Source of the DNA: Leifsonia xyli
GTDB taxonomy: Bacteria > Actinomycetota > Actinomycetes > Actinomycetales > Microbacteriaceae
Length of the DNA stretch: 64,000 bases
Assembly: GCA_001647635.1 (NCBI GenBank)
Contig: CP014761.1
Coordinates: 1,922,001-1,986,000 of the forward strand
Direction: 5' to 3'
This document shows positions 11,130-19,912 of this stretch, in pieces. Position numbers and translations under genes: made by a program. The notes under the pieces are model-generated. The model ran no database searches. It saw only the letters and a program-made list of their open reading frames with translations, and was not told where the DNA came from. Numbering within the stretch: the first letter of the stretch is position 1; the number at the start of each line of letters is the position of its first letter.

Positions 11130-11181
11130 TCCCACTATTGGGGTACTCGTGTGATCTCCGCGACACGCCGTGGATCACGCC

Positions 11182-11204
11182 CAAAGCGGTGAGTAAACGG
11201 TGAG
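11182..11204. repeat. Left copy of 23-bp terminal repeat (possible integrase arm site)
   Basis: These 23 bases are identical to 38696-38718. Internally the sequence repeats GGTGAG twice with a five-base spacer. It lies immediately after the integrase stop and 113 bases inside the crossover. An identical sequence near both ends of an element suggests integrase or excisionase arm-binding sites. Confidence 0.6.
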
Positions 11205-12389
11205 CTACGCGAGTCCGGGGCCGGAATCGCCGCGCACGTTGAACCGTTCGAGGATTGCTGTCGAGTCGGGCACCTGAACCACCCGCGGCAGGTAGGACTG
11301 CTCCGTCGTGGCGTATGTCGAGTGGCCCAATTGGTGCTGAGCCCGCTCCAGGCCAATGGCATCGCGTAGCGCGGTTGCGACAGTGGACCTGAACTCCTTT
11401 GGCACGCGCCCCTCGAATCTTGTCCCCTTCAACGCCATGTGCCACTGAAGTCGGAAGTTGTCGGGGATTCGCGGGGTGAGCGTCGAGGAGGGGAAGACGA
11501 GCTCTGAAAAGGATTCCACCCGTCGACGGAGGAGCATCTTTCCCACGAACGTGGGCAGGAAGAGCCGTCGCCCGCCGCCGGTCTTCGTCTTGTTCTGCAC
11601 GGTCCAGCGACCTTCGCGGTTCTTCGCCATGGTCCGGTGGATGTCGACTGTGAACGGCTGGATGGTGAAGTTTACGTCCTCCCACATCAGCGCGAACACC
11701 TCGCCTGGCCGACACCCTGTGCCAAGGAAGAAGTCCACGGGATCCGCTAGATCGGTGCCGCGACGCCGACCGGATGCGTCCAATCCGGCGTCCCAGCGAG
11801 CGAGGATCTCCCGCAGCTCGGCGACATCTTCGAGGGAGAACGTGGCGACTTGATGGTCCGGTTCCTCCACCGGCGCGACCGATTTCATCGGGTTGGCCTC
11901 GATCGCGTCATGCCGAGCAGCCATGGCAAACATCCCCGTGAGCAAGACGACGGCGATGCTCGCGTTGGAGTAACCATTCAGCCGGGCGGTTTGCTTGACG
12001 AACCGATCCAACTTCGAGACTGAAGCCTCGCGGATCATCCAACCGCCGAGATTGGGCACGATGTACTTGTCTAGCACCGTCTCGTAACGACGCAGTGTCC
12101 CGTTCGAGCGTGAGGTGTGGCTGAACTCATCCCACCAAACGATCGCCAGGTCGGCGAGCCGCGTCTCAGGGTTGAGCTCGCCGTCGCCAAGCGGCTTGAT
12201 GCGATCCCGCATCGCCTCGCGGAGAAGCGCTTCGGCCTTCTGTTTGGTGCGCCCGATGCGTTCGATCTGTCGTGTGCGACCGTCGACGTCGCGATAGCGG
12301 GCGCGCGCGGCCCAGCGGTCTTGCGCAAGCATGCGCGTCGTGACCGTGCCCCACGTCTCGGAGACCAGCGGAGGACGGGACATGATCAC
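11205..12389 (-). CDS. int: Tyrosine recombinase / integrase
   Basis: Encodes 394 residues. The N-terminal part (about 20-170) has arm-binding and SAM-like core-binding features; the catalytic domain follows. Visible active-site residues are Arg227 in GCRPGEVF, Arg334 in KEFRSTVAT, His356 in LGHSTYAT and nucleophile Tyr366 in EQSYL. The usual His of the HxxR motif is Lys331 here. It ends next to the left arm repeat, as expected for an enzyme that inserts the element into tRNA-Gly. Its start overlaps the stop of the preceding small gene as ATGA, so the two are co-translated. A start two codons later is possible. Confidence 0.93.
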   Translation of the reverse strand: MIMSRPPLVSETWGTVTTRMLAQDRWAARARYRDVDGRTRQIERIGRTKQKAEALLREAMRDRIKPLGDGELNPETRLADLAIVWWDEFSHTSRSNGTLRRYETVLDKYIVPNLGGWMIREASVSKLDRFVKQTARLNGYSNASIAVVLLTGMFAMAARHDAIEANPMKSVAPVEEPDHQVATFSLEDVAELREILARWDAGLDASGRRRGTDLADPVDFFLGTGCRPGEVFALMWEDVNFTIQPFTVDIHRTMAKNREGRWTVQNKTKTGGGRRLFLPTFVGKMLLRRRVESFSELVFPSSTLTPRIPDNFRLQWHMALKGTRFEGRVPKEFRSTVATALRDAIGLERAQHQLGHSTYATTEQSYLPRVVQVPDSTAILERFNVRGDSGPGLA

Positions 12390-12781
12390 CGACCCCCGTT
12401 CTCGATACGCGAGCCAGTCAGCCCGACTCCGCTGTAGCGGATCTCGGGTGTCGGCGCGGGAAACGGCGATCCGTTGAGGTCAGCGGAATCCCGCTCGGGA
12501 CTACGCGTGGTCTCCATGCTACGCGCGCCCCGCTGGGGCCGGCGGGCGTCATTGAGGCGAACGAAGGGAACGCACGCCGCCTCTGCCGTCAGCGCCGCCA
12601 ATCGTCCGATTGGCGTGAACGGGTCGGCTGCGATCGCCCATCCATCCATCGCATAGCGGCTTACGGTCTCAACGCATTCGCTCTTCTCCTCCGAGCTCGG
12701 GTTGGTCGAGCCAACCACGCCGACCAGACCACCCTGCAGTTCCGGACCCGTGTTTCTGGTGTCGATGACGAATACCCGCAT
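12386..12781 (-). CDS. Small protein of unknown function coupled to the integrase
   Basis: Encodes 131 residues from the ATG at 12781. I do not recognise it. Its first 85 residues match a second gene of the element at 31908-32195: both begin MRVF-IDT, then PELQGGL, DGWAIAADP, a LAALTAE segment and ACVPFV. The C-terminal 40 residues are unique to this copy. The stop overlaps the integrase start, so it could act with the integrase, for example as a directionality factor, but nothing in the sequence proves this. DNA upstream is conserved between the two copies. Confidence 0.65.
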   Translation of the reverse strand: MRVFVIDTRNTGPELQGGLVGVVGSTNPSSEEKSECVETVSRYAMDGWAIAADPFTPIGRLAALTAEAACVPFVRLNDARRPQRGARSMETTRSPERDSADLNGSPFPAPTPEIRYSGVGLTGSRIENGGR

Positions 12782-12993
12782 CTCAATCACTCCCCTGTCT
12801 CTCGTTCTTGTTTGCCTTCCGGCGGGGAGATCGAGAGCGAGTGGGAGGTGCGCAGTGCCGGGATCGTGGAATACCGGAACGGAGCGCAGCGGAGCGAGGA
12901 TATGCCGCGAAAGCCCGGCACGGAGCACCGGGAACGAGCTACGATCGGCCGGCGGAAAGACAAACAAGTCGACAGGTGCAGTGCCGCCGCAGG
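12782..12993 (-). repeat. Conserved upstream block, copy A (inverted relative to 31697-31907)
   Basis: This non-coding stretch ahead of the small gene is similar to the reverse complement of 31697-31907. Shared words on the minus strand include CTCCGTGCCGGGCTTTCGCG and CCTCCCACTCGCTCTCGATC. Together with the paralogous genes it forms a long inverted repeat across the element. Frames on both strands are partly conserved, but none has a convincing start, so I treat it as regulatory or structural DNA. The remainder of the gap, 12994-13136, shows nothing recognisable. Confidence 0.6.
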
Positions 12994-13136
12994 CGGCTCC
13001 TCGACAGTTCACCGGAGCAGGGGCGCACGGTGCGCCGTCCAGTCGATCTCAGACGCCAGCGACCGGATTATCTCGTGCGAGATCGGCTGGGCCCTCGGAC
13101 TCCGAGGCGACCGCGACGCGGTTTTCGCATGGAGAC

Positions 13137-13817
13137 TCAGTCGTCGTCGAAGTCGACGTCCTTGCCCTGCAATACTGCGATGGCTTTGATGACGAGCTGG
13201 ATGGCGGCGACCGCGATGAGAACGGAGACTCCCAGCGCGAGGACGGGGTCGAGCCAGTAGAGGTCGTTGGTGATCAGAATGATGACGCCGGCGACGGCGA
13301 TCGCCGCTGCAGCGGCTGCATCAGCGAGGGCATCGATCAGGACCGAGCGCATATGCAGGTCCTCCCCGGCTGCCGAGCGGCCGAGGACGAACGCGCCCGC
13401 AAGCATCACGAGCATCGTGATCACGCTGACGATCACCATCGGCAGTCCCTCCACCGGTGGCGAGCCCTCCTGTAGCCGGGAGATCGCCTCGATGGTCACC
13501 GTCACGGTCACGGCGAGCAGTAGCAGGGCGTTCACCAACGCGGCGATCGCGATCGGTCGTTGCGCGTGCGGATGGTCGGGGTCGCGGTCGCGGAGCGCGA
13601 TCGCTATCAGGCCGAGGGCGAGGGCGAAGCAGTCGGCCACAGTGTCGCCGGCGGCGGCGAGCACACTGACCGAATGCGCAACAAGACCCGCGATCACCAG
13701 ACCGACGATCAGGGCCAAATTCAGGCATAGGACGATCAGGATCCGTCGCCGCTGACTCCACCTGGGCGCGCTTACTCCCGCCGGGTTGGGCTGGGAGCGG
13801 TCCGTCTGATCGGGCAC
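13137..13817 (-). CDS. Cation diffusion facilitator-like transporter, membrane domain only
   Basis: Encodes 226 residues with six predicted membrane helices. Helix 2 has [11 protein letters not shown], giving a DxxxD metal site as in Fe/Zn-type FieF rather than the usual HxxxD. Helix 5 has [21 protein letters not shown] marks the loop after helix 2. The protein ends in an acidic KDVDFDDD tail and lacks the cytoplasmic metallochaperone-like domain of about 90 residues found in full-length family members. It would export divalent metal from the cytoplasm. It is divergent from the copper operon, and CsoR-type operators lie in the shared promoter region. Confidence 0.8.
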   Translation of the reverse strand: MPDQTDRSQPNPAGVSAPRWSQRRRILIVLCLNLALIVGLVIAGLVAHSVSVLAAAGDTVADCFALALGLIAIALRDRDPDHPHAQRPIAIAALVNALLLLAVTVTVTIEAISRLQEGSPPVEGLPMVIVSVITMLVMLAGAFVLGRSAAGEDLHMRSVLIDALADAAAAAAIAVAGVIILITNDLYWLDPVLALGVSVLIAVAAIQLVIKAIAVLQGKDVDFDDD

Positions 13818-13857
13818 TCGGGCATTCTTTCATCCTGCCAAGTCGAGGTGGACGGGA

Positions 13858-13912
13858 ATACCCTTAAGGGGTATATTGCTGAGACGAGTGAGCATACCCA
13901 ATGGGGGTATGC
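13858..13912. promoter_or_regulatory. Two CsoR-type operators before copZ
   Basis: ATACCC-TTAA-GGGGTAT at 13858-13874 and GCATACCC-AATG-GGGGTATGC at 13892-13912 are near-perfect palindromes of the type bound by CsoR. They lie between the divergent CDF gene and copZ, so copper release of CsoR could control both directions. Confidence 0.8.
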
Positions 13913-13929
13913 CCGGGAAGGGATCGAGA

Positions 13930-14139
13930 ATGTCCACCACCGAATTCCAGGTGACCGGAATGACCTGCGGCCACTGCGAGATCTCCGTCCGCGAAGAAGT
14001 CGAGCAGGTGGCGGGCGTGACCGCCCTCACCGTGAGCGCGCAGACCGGGAAGCTGGTCGTGACTTCGGCCGAGCCGATCGACGACTCTGCAGTGCTGGCC
14101 GCCGTCGAAGAGGCCGGGTACTCCGCAGTACGCGCCTAA
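13930..14139 (+). CDS. copZ: Copper chaperone CopZ-like (HMA domain)
   Basis: Encodes 69 residues from the ATG at 13930. It is a single heavy-metal-associated domain with the metal-binding loop GMTCGHC near residue 10 and the closing [11 protein letters not shown] typical of the fold. It carries Cu(I) to partner ATPases. It is the first gene after the two CsoR operators and 50 bp before copA, so it heads the copper operon. Confidence 0.92.
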   Translation: MSTTEFQVTGMTCGHCEISVREEVEQVAGVTALTVSAQTGKLVVTSAEPIDDSAVLAAVEEAGYSAVRA

Positions 14140-14189
14140 AGACCCAGCACAGCGACCCGCGCGCACCGCACTCTGATCGAGGAGGTTCA

Positions 14190-16462
14190 ATGAGCATCAC
14201 GACCCCGGCCGATGAGCCGAACACCGCCGTAGAGCTGGAGATCGGCGGGATGACGTGTGCTTCCTGCGCGATGCGGGTCGAGAAGAAGCTGAACAAACTC
14301 GATGGCGTCACCGCGACGGTCAACTACGCCACAGAGAAGGCAAAGGTGACCGCTCCTCGTGGATACGAGGTAACCGCGCTGATCGCGGAAGTGGAGAAAG
14401 CGGGCTACACCGCCGCCGTGCCCGCGCGCCCGGCTCCTCCTGCCGAGCAGCCTGCTGCGGAACCGGTCGACGCGGAGCTCGGTTCTTTGCGCACGCGGCT
14501 GCTGATCTCCGTGGCGCTGACCGTGCCGGTGGTCGCCCTGGCGATGGTCCCCGTGCTCCAGTTCACATACTGGCAGTGGGCCTCCCTGACGCTCGCCGCA
14601 CCGGTCGTCGTCTGGGGTGCGTGGCCGTTCCACAAAGCCGCATGGACGAACCTCCGGCACGGTGCGGCGACGATGGACACACTCATCTCCTTGGGGGTGA
14701 CATCGGCCTTCCTCTGGTCGCTCTACGCCCTGTTCCTCGGCACGGCGGGGATGCCTGGCATGACGCACGCCTTCGAGCTGACCCTCGCACCCTCGAACGG
14801 CACGTCGAACATCTACCTGGAGGTGGCCTCCGGCGTGACGGTGTTCATCCTCGCCGGACGCTTCTTCGAGAAGCGGGCGAAGCGGCGGGCGGGAGCGGCC
14901 CTGCGCGCGCTGCTGGAGCTGGGAGCGAAAGAGGTCGTGGTACTCCGCGGCGGGGTGGAGTCGCGGATCCCCGTCGAGCAGATGCGGGTGGACGACGAGT
15001 TCGTGGTCCGCCCCGGGGAGAAGATCGCCACCGACGGTGTCGTCGTCTCCGGAAGCTCTGCGGTCGACACCTCGATGCTTACCGGCGAGTCCGTCCCCGT
15101 CGAGGTGGTCGCGGGCGACGCCGTCGCCGGCGCCACCGTCAACGCGGGCGGCGGTTGGTCGTCCGGGCGACCCGCGTTGGGTCCGAGACGCAGCTGGCGC
15201 AGATGGCTCGGCTCGTGGAGGACGCGCAGACCGGCAAGGCGGAGGTGCAGCGCCTGGCTGACCGGGTCTCGGCCGTGTTCGTGCCGATCGTGATCGGGAT
15301 CGCTGTCGTGACCCTCGCCCTCTGGCTGATCGCCGGGTTCCCGATCGCGGCAGGCTTCACAGCTGCGGTGGCCGTCCTCGTGATCGCCTGCCCGTGCGCG
15401 CTCGGGCTGGCCACGCCGACCGCCCTGCTCGTCGGCACCGGACGGGGAGCCCAGCTGGGAGTCCTCATCACCGGACCCGAAGTCCTCGAGTCCACCCGCA
15501 CTGTCAACACCGTCGTGCTCGACAAGACCGGCACGGTGACCACCGGCCGGATGACACTGGTCGAGACGATCCCGGAGGACGGCACCGACCGCGATGACCT
15601 GCTGCGCCTGGCCGGCGCGCTTGAGCACGCCTCCGAGCACCCGATCGCGCAGGCAATCGCGAAGGCCGCCACCGAGCAGGCGAGACGCGCTCTCCCTCCT
15701 GTCGAGGAGTTCCAGAACATCGAAGGCCGGGGCGTACAGGGCGTTGTCGAGGGACACGCCGTCCTCGTCGGCCGCGACTCGCTCTTGGCCGACTGGTCGC
15801 TCGCACTCAGCCCGGCGCTGGCCGCCCGCAAGTCGACTGCCGAAGCCGGAGGCAAGACGGTCGTGACGGTCGCCTGGGACGGCCAGGCCCGCGGCATCCT
15901 CATCGTGGCCGACACGCTCAAACCGACCAGCGCCGAGGCTGTCGCCGGCCTCCGGAAACTGGGTCTGACGCCTATCCTCCTCACTGGAGACAACCAGGCC
16001 GTCGCCGAGCGGATCGCCGCCGAGGCGGGCATCGACCGGGTCATCGCCGACGTCCTCCCGCAGGACAAGGTGGCTGTGATCGCCGGGCTGCAGCGGGAGG
16101 GACGGATCGTCGCGATGGTCGGCGACGGCGTCAACGACGCACCCGCCCTCGCGCAGGCCGACCTCGGTCTGGCGATGGGGACCGGCACCGACGCGGCCAT
16201 CCAGGCCTCGGACATCACCCTGGTGCGCGGCGACCTGCGCGGCGCGGTCGACGCCATCCGGCTCTCCCGGACGACCCTCCGGACGATCAAGTCGAACCTG
16301 TTCTGGGCCTTCGCCTACAACGTCGCCGCCATCCCGATCGCTGCCCTCGGGCTGCTGAACCCGATGCTCGCCGGAGCGGCCATGGCCGCCTCGAGCGTGT
16401 TCGTCGTCGGGAACAGCCTGCGCCTGCGCAGCTTCACCAGCATCGTGCCGAGCACGGTGTAA
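14190..16462 (+). pseudogene. copA: Copper-exporting P1B-type ATPase CopA, frameshifted
   Basis: Starts at ATG 14190 with GGAGG five bases upstream. The first frame gives the HMA domain (GGMTCASC), the first membrane helices and the actuator motif [11 protein letters not shown]. Near 15160, in the run GCGGGCGGCGGTTGG, the reading frame must shift back by one to continue into [18 protein letters not shown], the CPC membrane motif in [11 protein letters not shown], the phosphorylation site VLDKTGTVT, the HP motif SEHPIAQ and the hinge GDGVNDAPA. Restoring one G yields 757 codons, a normal CopA. As written, only a 320-residue fragment plus an untranslated remainder would result. Sequencing error or recent inactivation are equally possible; the CopB-type ATPase downstream is intact. 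Confidence 0.85.
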
Positions 16463-16500
16463 CACTCGAACCCGAGCATTCGCACAACGGAAGTGACCTC

Positions 16501-18636
16501 ATGACCGACCCGCACGCTCACCACCAGCACACCGAGACCGCCGAACCCGCGGTCCACGACGCGCACACCGCCGCTGATCACGCCGCCATGGACCATGGCG
16601 GCATGGACCACTCCGCAATGGACCACGACGGCCATGCGAGTCACTCGGGGCACACCGGCCATGGCGACCACGTCGGTCAGTTCCGGCGGCTGTTCTGGAT
16701 CAACCTGATCATCGCCGTCCCGGTCGTCGCGACCTCGCAGATGTTCGCGATGATCCTCGGCTACACCGTGCCGACGTGGGCGCTCTGGATCGCGCCTGTG
16801 CTCGGCACCGTCATGTACGTGTGGGGCGGCTGGCCGTTCCTCAGCGGCGCCTACAGCGAGCTGAAGAGCCGCACACCGGGCATGATGCTACTGATCGGCC
16901 TGGCGATCACCGTCGCGTTCTTCGCCTCCTGGGGGGCCACGCTCGGCCTGCTCGACCACGAACTCGAGTTCTGGTGGGAACTGGCGCTGCTGATCGTGAT
17001 CATGCTGCTCGGGCACTGGATCGAGATGCGGTCCCTGGCCCAGACCAGTTCGGCGCTCGATTCCCTCGCCGCGCTCCTCCCCGACGAGGCGGAACGGATC
17101 GAGGGCGACACCACCGTCAAGGTCGCCCCTGCCGATCTCCACGTGGGGGACGTGGTACTCATCCGGCCCGGCGGGAGCGTCCCCGCAGACGGCCGGATCG
17201 TCGACGGCCGCGCGGAAATGGACGAGTCGATGGTGACCGGCGAATCCCGCCCGGTCTCCCGCGGCGACGGCGACGCTGTGACCGCCGGAACCGTCGCGGT
17301 CGACTCCGGGCTCCGGGTCGAGGTCACCGCCGTCGGTGACGACACGGCCCTCGCCGGCATCCAACGGCTGGTCACCGAGGCGCAGAACTCCTCCTCTCGC
17401 GCCCAGCGCATCGCCGACCGTGCCGCCGCACTGCTGTTCTGGTTCGCCCTCGGCGCCGCCATCATCACCGCCATCGTCTGGACCCTCGTCGGCAGCCCCG
17501 ACGACGCCGTCGTGCGCACCATCACGGTTCTCGTGATCGCCTGCCCGCACGCGCTCGGCCTCGCCATCCCGCTGGTCGTCTCCATCGCGACCGAGCGCGC
17601 CGCCCGCGGCGGCGTCCTCGTCAAGGACCGGCTCGCGCTGGAGAGCATGCGGACCGTCGACACCGTCTTGTTCGACAAGACCGGCACTCTCACCAAGGGC
17701 GAGCCGACCGTCACTGGGATCGCACTCGTCGGCACGTTGACCGAGGACGAGGTCCTCGCTCTCGCCGCGGCGGCCGAGGCGGACAGCGAGCACCCGCTTG
17801 CCACGGCCATTGTCCGCGCCGCACGCGGACGGGAACTGACCATTCCCCCGGCCGCGGGATTCTCTTCCTCACCGGCCGTCGGCGTGACCGCGACCGTCGA
17901 TGGAGCAGAGATCCGCGTCGGAGGCCCCCGGCTGCTCGACGAAGCGGGAGCCACGGAGGTAGAGGAGGCCGGCTCGTGGCGCAGCGAGGGAGCGATCATT
18001 CTCCACGTCCTCCGCAACGGCACCCTCATTGGCGGCCTGAAGCTCGCCGACGAGGTGCGCCCGGAATCCCGGGAGGCGGTCGACGCGCTCCACAAGCTGG
18101 GCGTGCAAGTCGTCATGATCACGGGCGACGCCGAAGCGGTCGCAAACGCGGTCGCCGCCGAACTCGGCATCGACCGCACCTATGCGCACGTGCGACCGGA
18201 GGACAAGTCCAGCACAGTGGCCGAACTGCAGACGGAGGGCCGGAAGGTGGCGATGGTCGGCGACGGCGTCAACGACGCCCCCGCACTCGCCCAGGCCGAC
18301 GTCGGCATCGCGATCGGCGCCGGAACCGACGTCGCGATCGCCTCCGCCGGTGTCATCCTGGCCAGCTCCGACCCGCGCAGCGTGGTCTCGGTCATCGAGC
18401 TCTCCCGCGCCAGCTACCGCAAGATGAAGCAGAACCTCTGGTGGGCCGCCGGCTACAACCTGATCTCCGTCCCCCTTGCCGCCGGCGTGCTCGCCCCGAT
18501 CGGCTTCGTGCTGCCCATGTCCGTCGGCGCCATACTGATGTCGCTGTCGACTGTCGTGGTCGCCCTCAACGCCCAACTGCTCCGCCGCCTGGACCTCGCC
18601 CCCGAGGTCAGCACCCGCACCATCCTCACCCCCTGA
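16501..18636 (+). CDS. copB: CopB-type copper/heavy-metal P1B-ATPase with His-rich N-terminus
   Basis: Encodes 711 residues. Residues 1-60 are rich in His, Met and Asp (repeated MDH, HAGH-like units) in place of an HMA domain. The membrane metal site is ACPHALGL with CPH at 348-350, which marks the P1B-3 (CopB) group that exports Cu(II), Cu(I) or Ag. TGESRPV, FDKTGTLT with Asp392, SEHPLATA and [15 protein letters not shown] are complete. It is 38 bp after copA and 13 bp before csoR in the same operon. If the copA frameshift is real, this pump would carry the copper-efflux load. Confidence 0.94.
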   Translation: MTDPHAHHQHTETAEPAVHDAHTAADHAAMDHGGMDHSAMDHDGHASHSGHTGHGDHVGQFRRLFWINLIIAVPVVATSQMFAMILGYTVPTWALWIAPVLGTVMYVWGGWPFLSGAYSELKSRTPGMMLLIGLAITVAFFASWGATLGLLDHELEFWWELALLIVIMLLGHWIEMRSLAQTSSALDSLAALLPDEAERIEGDTTVKVAPADLHVGDVVLIRPGGSVPADGRIVDGRAEMDESMVTGESRPVSRGDGDAVTAGTVAVDSGLRVEVTAVGDDTALAGIQRLVTEAQNSSSRAQRIADRAAALLFWFALGAAIITAIVWTLVGSPDDAVVRTITVLVIACPHALGLAIPLVVSIATERAARGGVLVKDRLALESMRTVDTVLFDKTGTLTKGEPTVTGIALVGTLTEDEVLALAAAAEADSEHPLATAIVRAARGRELTIPPAAGFSSSPAVGVTATVDGAEIRVGGPRLLDEAGATEVEEAGSWRSEGAIILHVLRNGTLIGGLKLADEVRPESREAVDALHKLGVQVVMITGDAEAVANAVAAELGIDRTYAHVRPEDKSSTVAELQTEGRKVAMVGDGVNDAPALAQADVGIAIGAGTDVAIASAGVILASSDPRSVVSVIELSRASYRKMKQNLWWAAGYNLISVPLAAGVLAPIGFVLPMSVGAILMSLSTVVVALNAQLLRRLDLAPEVSTRTILTP

Positions 18637-18649
18637 CGAAAGACTCCCG

Positions 18650-18952
18650 ATGACCCAGCACGACCACACCGAATACGGCTACATCACCGACAAAGACAAG
18701 TACCTCAACCGGCTCAAGCGCATCGAAGGCCAGACGCGGGGGATTTCCCGCATGGTCGACGAAGAGCAGTACTGCATCGACATCCTCACCCAGATCAGCG
18801 CCCTCACCAGCGCCCTACAAGCGGTCGCCGTCGGGCTGCTCGACGACCACCTCAAGCACTGCGTCCTGGACGCCGCACGAGCCGGCGGCGACGAGGCCGA
18901 CATCAAAATCAAAGAGGCGAGCGACGCCATCGCCCGCCTCGTGCGCTCCTAA
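18650..18952 (+). CDS. csoR: Copper-sensing repressor CsoR
   Basis: Encodes 100 residues of the all-helical CsoR/RcnR family. The three Cu(I) ligands are present: Cys42 in QYCIDILTQI and His67 with Cys71 in DDHLKHCV. Conserved RLKRIEGQTRGI lies in helix 1. Copper binding releases the protein from palindromes such as those before copZ. It is the last gene of the copper operon and thus probably autoregulated. Confidence 0.95.
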   Translation: MTQHDHTEYGYITDKDKYLNRLKRIEGQTRGISRMVDEEQYCIDILTQISALTSALQAVAVGLLDDHLKHCVLDAARAGGDEADIKIKEASDAIARLVRS

Positions 18953-18970
18953 GCCCCGACCCTGCCGGCA

Positions 18971-19222
18971 CTAACCGCCTGAGCGCCCGAGCTCGTCTCG
19001 CCGCCGGATGTACTCCTCGTGATCGATCTCACCCCGGGCATACCGCTCATCGAGGATTACCCTCGCCGAGGAGTTCGACGGTGGAACAGTGCCGGCGCCA
19101 CCGGACGGGGCGCGCCGGGTCAGCGTGACGACCATCACGACGACCACCACGATGATCAGCAACGGTACGAGCAGCCACACGATCCACCACGCCCCCGCGC
19201 CGCCCATCATCCACCCGTACAT
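18971..19222 (-). CDS. Small membrane protein with SHOCT domain
   Basis: Encodes 83 residues from the ATG at 19222. A Met/Trp/Gly-rich start (MYGWMMGGAGAWW) runs into one membrane helix (VWLLVPLLIIVVVVVMVV). The C-terminal 25 residues form the SHOCT motif (LDERYARGEIDHEEYIRRRDEL). Such proteins often accompany copper loci in actinobacteria. It faces the DUF6153-like gene across a shared promoter region. Confidence 0.8.
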   Translation of the reverse strand: MYGWMMGGAGAWWIVWLLVPLLIIVVVVVMVVTLTRRAPSGGAGTVPPSNSSARVILDERYARGEIDHEEYIRRRDELGRSGG

Positions 19223-19304
19223 GACCGCCTCCTCAGCTGACTTCTTCAACCAGGTTGGGGCTGAATCGCGCACCGCTAGTGGGCACAAAGTCCCGTACTG
19301 ATCA

Positions 19305-19320
19305 AACCCCCGGCGGGTAT
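19305..19320. promoter_or_regulatory. Possible CsoR-type half operator
   Basis: AAACCCCCGGCGGGTAT resembles the other CsoR boxes on its right half only. It lies about 40 bp before the DUF6153-like gene and upstream of the divergent SHOCT gene. The match is weaker than at the other sites. Confidence 0.4.
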
Positions 19321-19360
19321 CCAGGCTGCGACGCTAACTTGTTACTCGGAAGGAGGACAC

Positions 19361-19828
19361 ATGCTCGCCGACTGCATATCGACACACACCCGCACCTGGC
19401 GCTGCCTGATCGTCCTCCTCGTCGCCGTCGCGGGAATCCTCACCGGGATGCTGGCCATGCACGTGGTCAGCACACCGATGAGCCAACCGCATGAGCTCAC
19501 CATGTCTCACGCCGCGCTCGCAGCGGCCGCCCCCGGGCAGTCGAACGGGGCCGGCGCGCACTCGGCGGCGATCGCCCCGGCGAGCGCTGGCATGGGGACG
19601 ACTAGCGGATGCGCTGCCGACGGCTGCGACCCGATGCACGATATGACGGCAATGGTGTGCACCCTTGCCCTACTGGCCGCAACCATCCTGCTGATCGCTC
19701 CCGGCCTGACCCGTGCACTGCTCGGCATGGGGATGCTCGCCGCAGCCGCCACCTTGATCCGGTCGGTCGCCGGCACCATCGGGTCGTCCCCACCGTCTCT
19801 TCTGGCTCTCTCCGTCGATCGCAGATGA
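19361..19828 (+). CDS. DUF6153-like membrane protein of the copper cluster
   Basis: Encodes 155 residues with an N-terminal helix (CLIVLLVAVAGILTGMLAM), a His/Met/Cys-bearing outer segment (GCAADGCDPMHDMTAMVC) and a second helix. The pattern fits actinobacterial DUF6153 proteins, which recur beside DUF305 and multicopper oxidase genes; this is recalled, not searched. The Cys, His and Met residues would suit copper binding outside the membrane. A GGAGG site lies ten bases upstream. Confidence 0.65.
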   Translation: MLADCISTHTRTWRCLIVLLVAVAGILTGMLAMHVVSTPMSQPHELTMSHAALAAAAPGQSNGAGAHSAAIAPASAGMGTTSGCAADGCDPMHDMTAMVCTLALLAATILLIAPGLTRALLGMGMLAAAATLIRSVAGTIGSSPPSLLALSVDRR

Positions 19829-19912
19829 CGCGCGTCGCACCCCGCGCACGCGCGGTGGTGCTTCAGCCTGCCCAGCATCAACACATCCACACGACGAAAG
19901 AGACCAATCCAG

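Noticed and set aside
12808-13260. Plus-strand frames in the inverted blocks with similar translations at both copies
   Set aside because: Similarity of translations follows from DNA conservation of the block. Starts are not conserved and composition is Arg-rich, as for shadow frames.
15150-15175. Programmed ribosomal frameshift in copA
   Set aside because: The shift lies in the actuator domain and would yield a useless fragment. Known programmed sites in copA lie after the metal-binding domain and need a slippery A/T-rich heptamer, which is absent.
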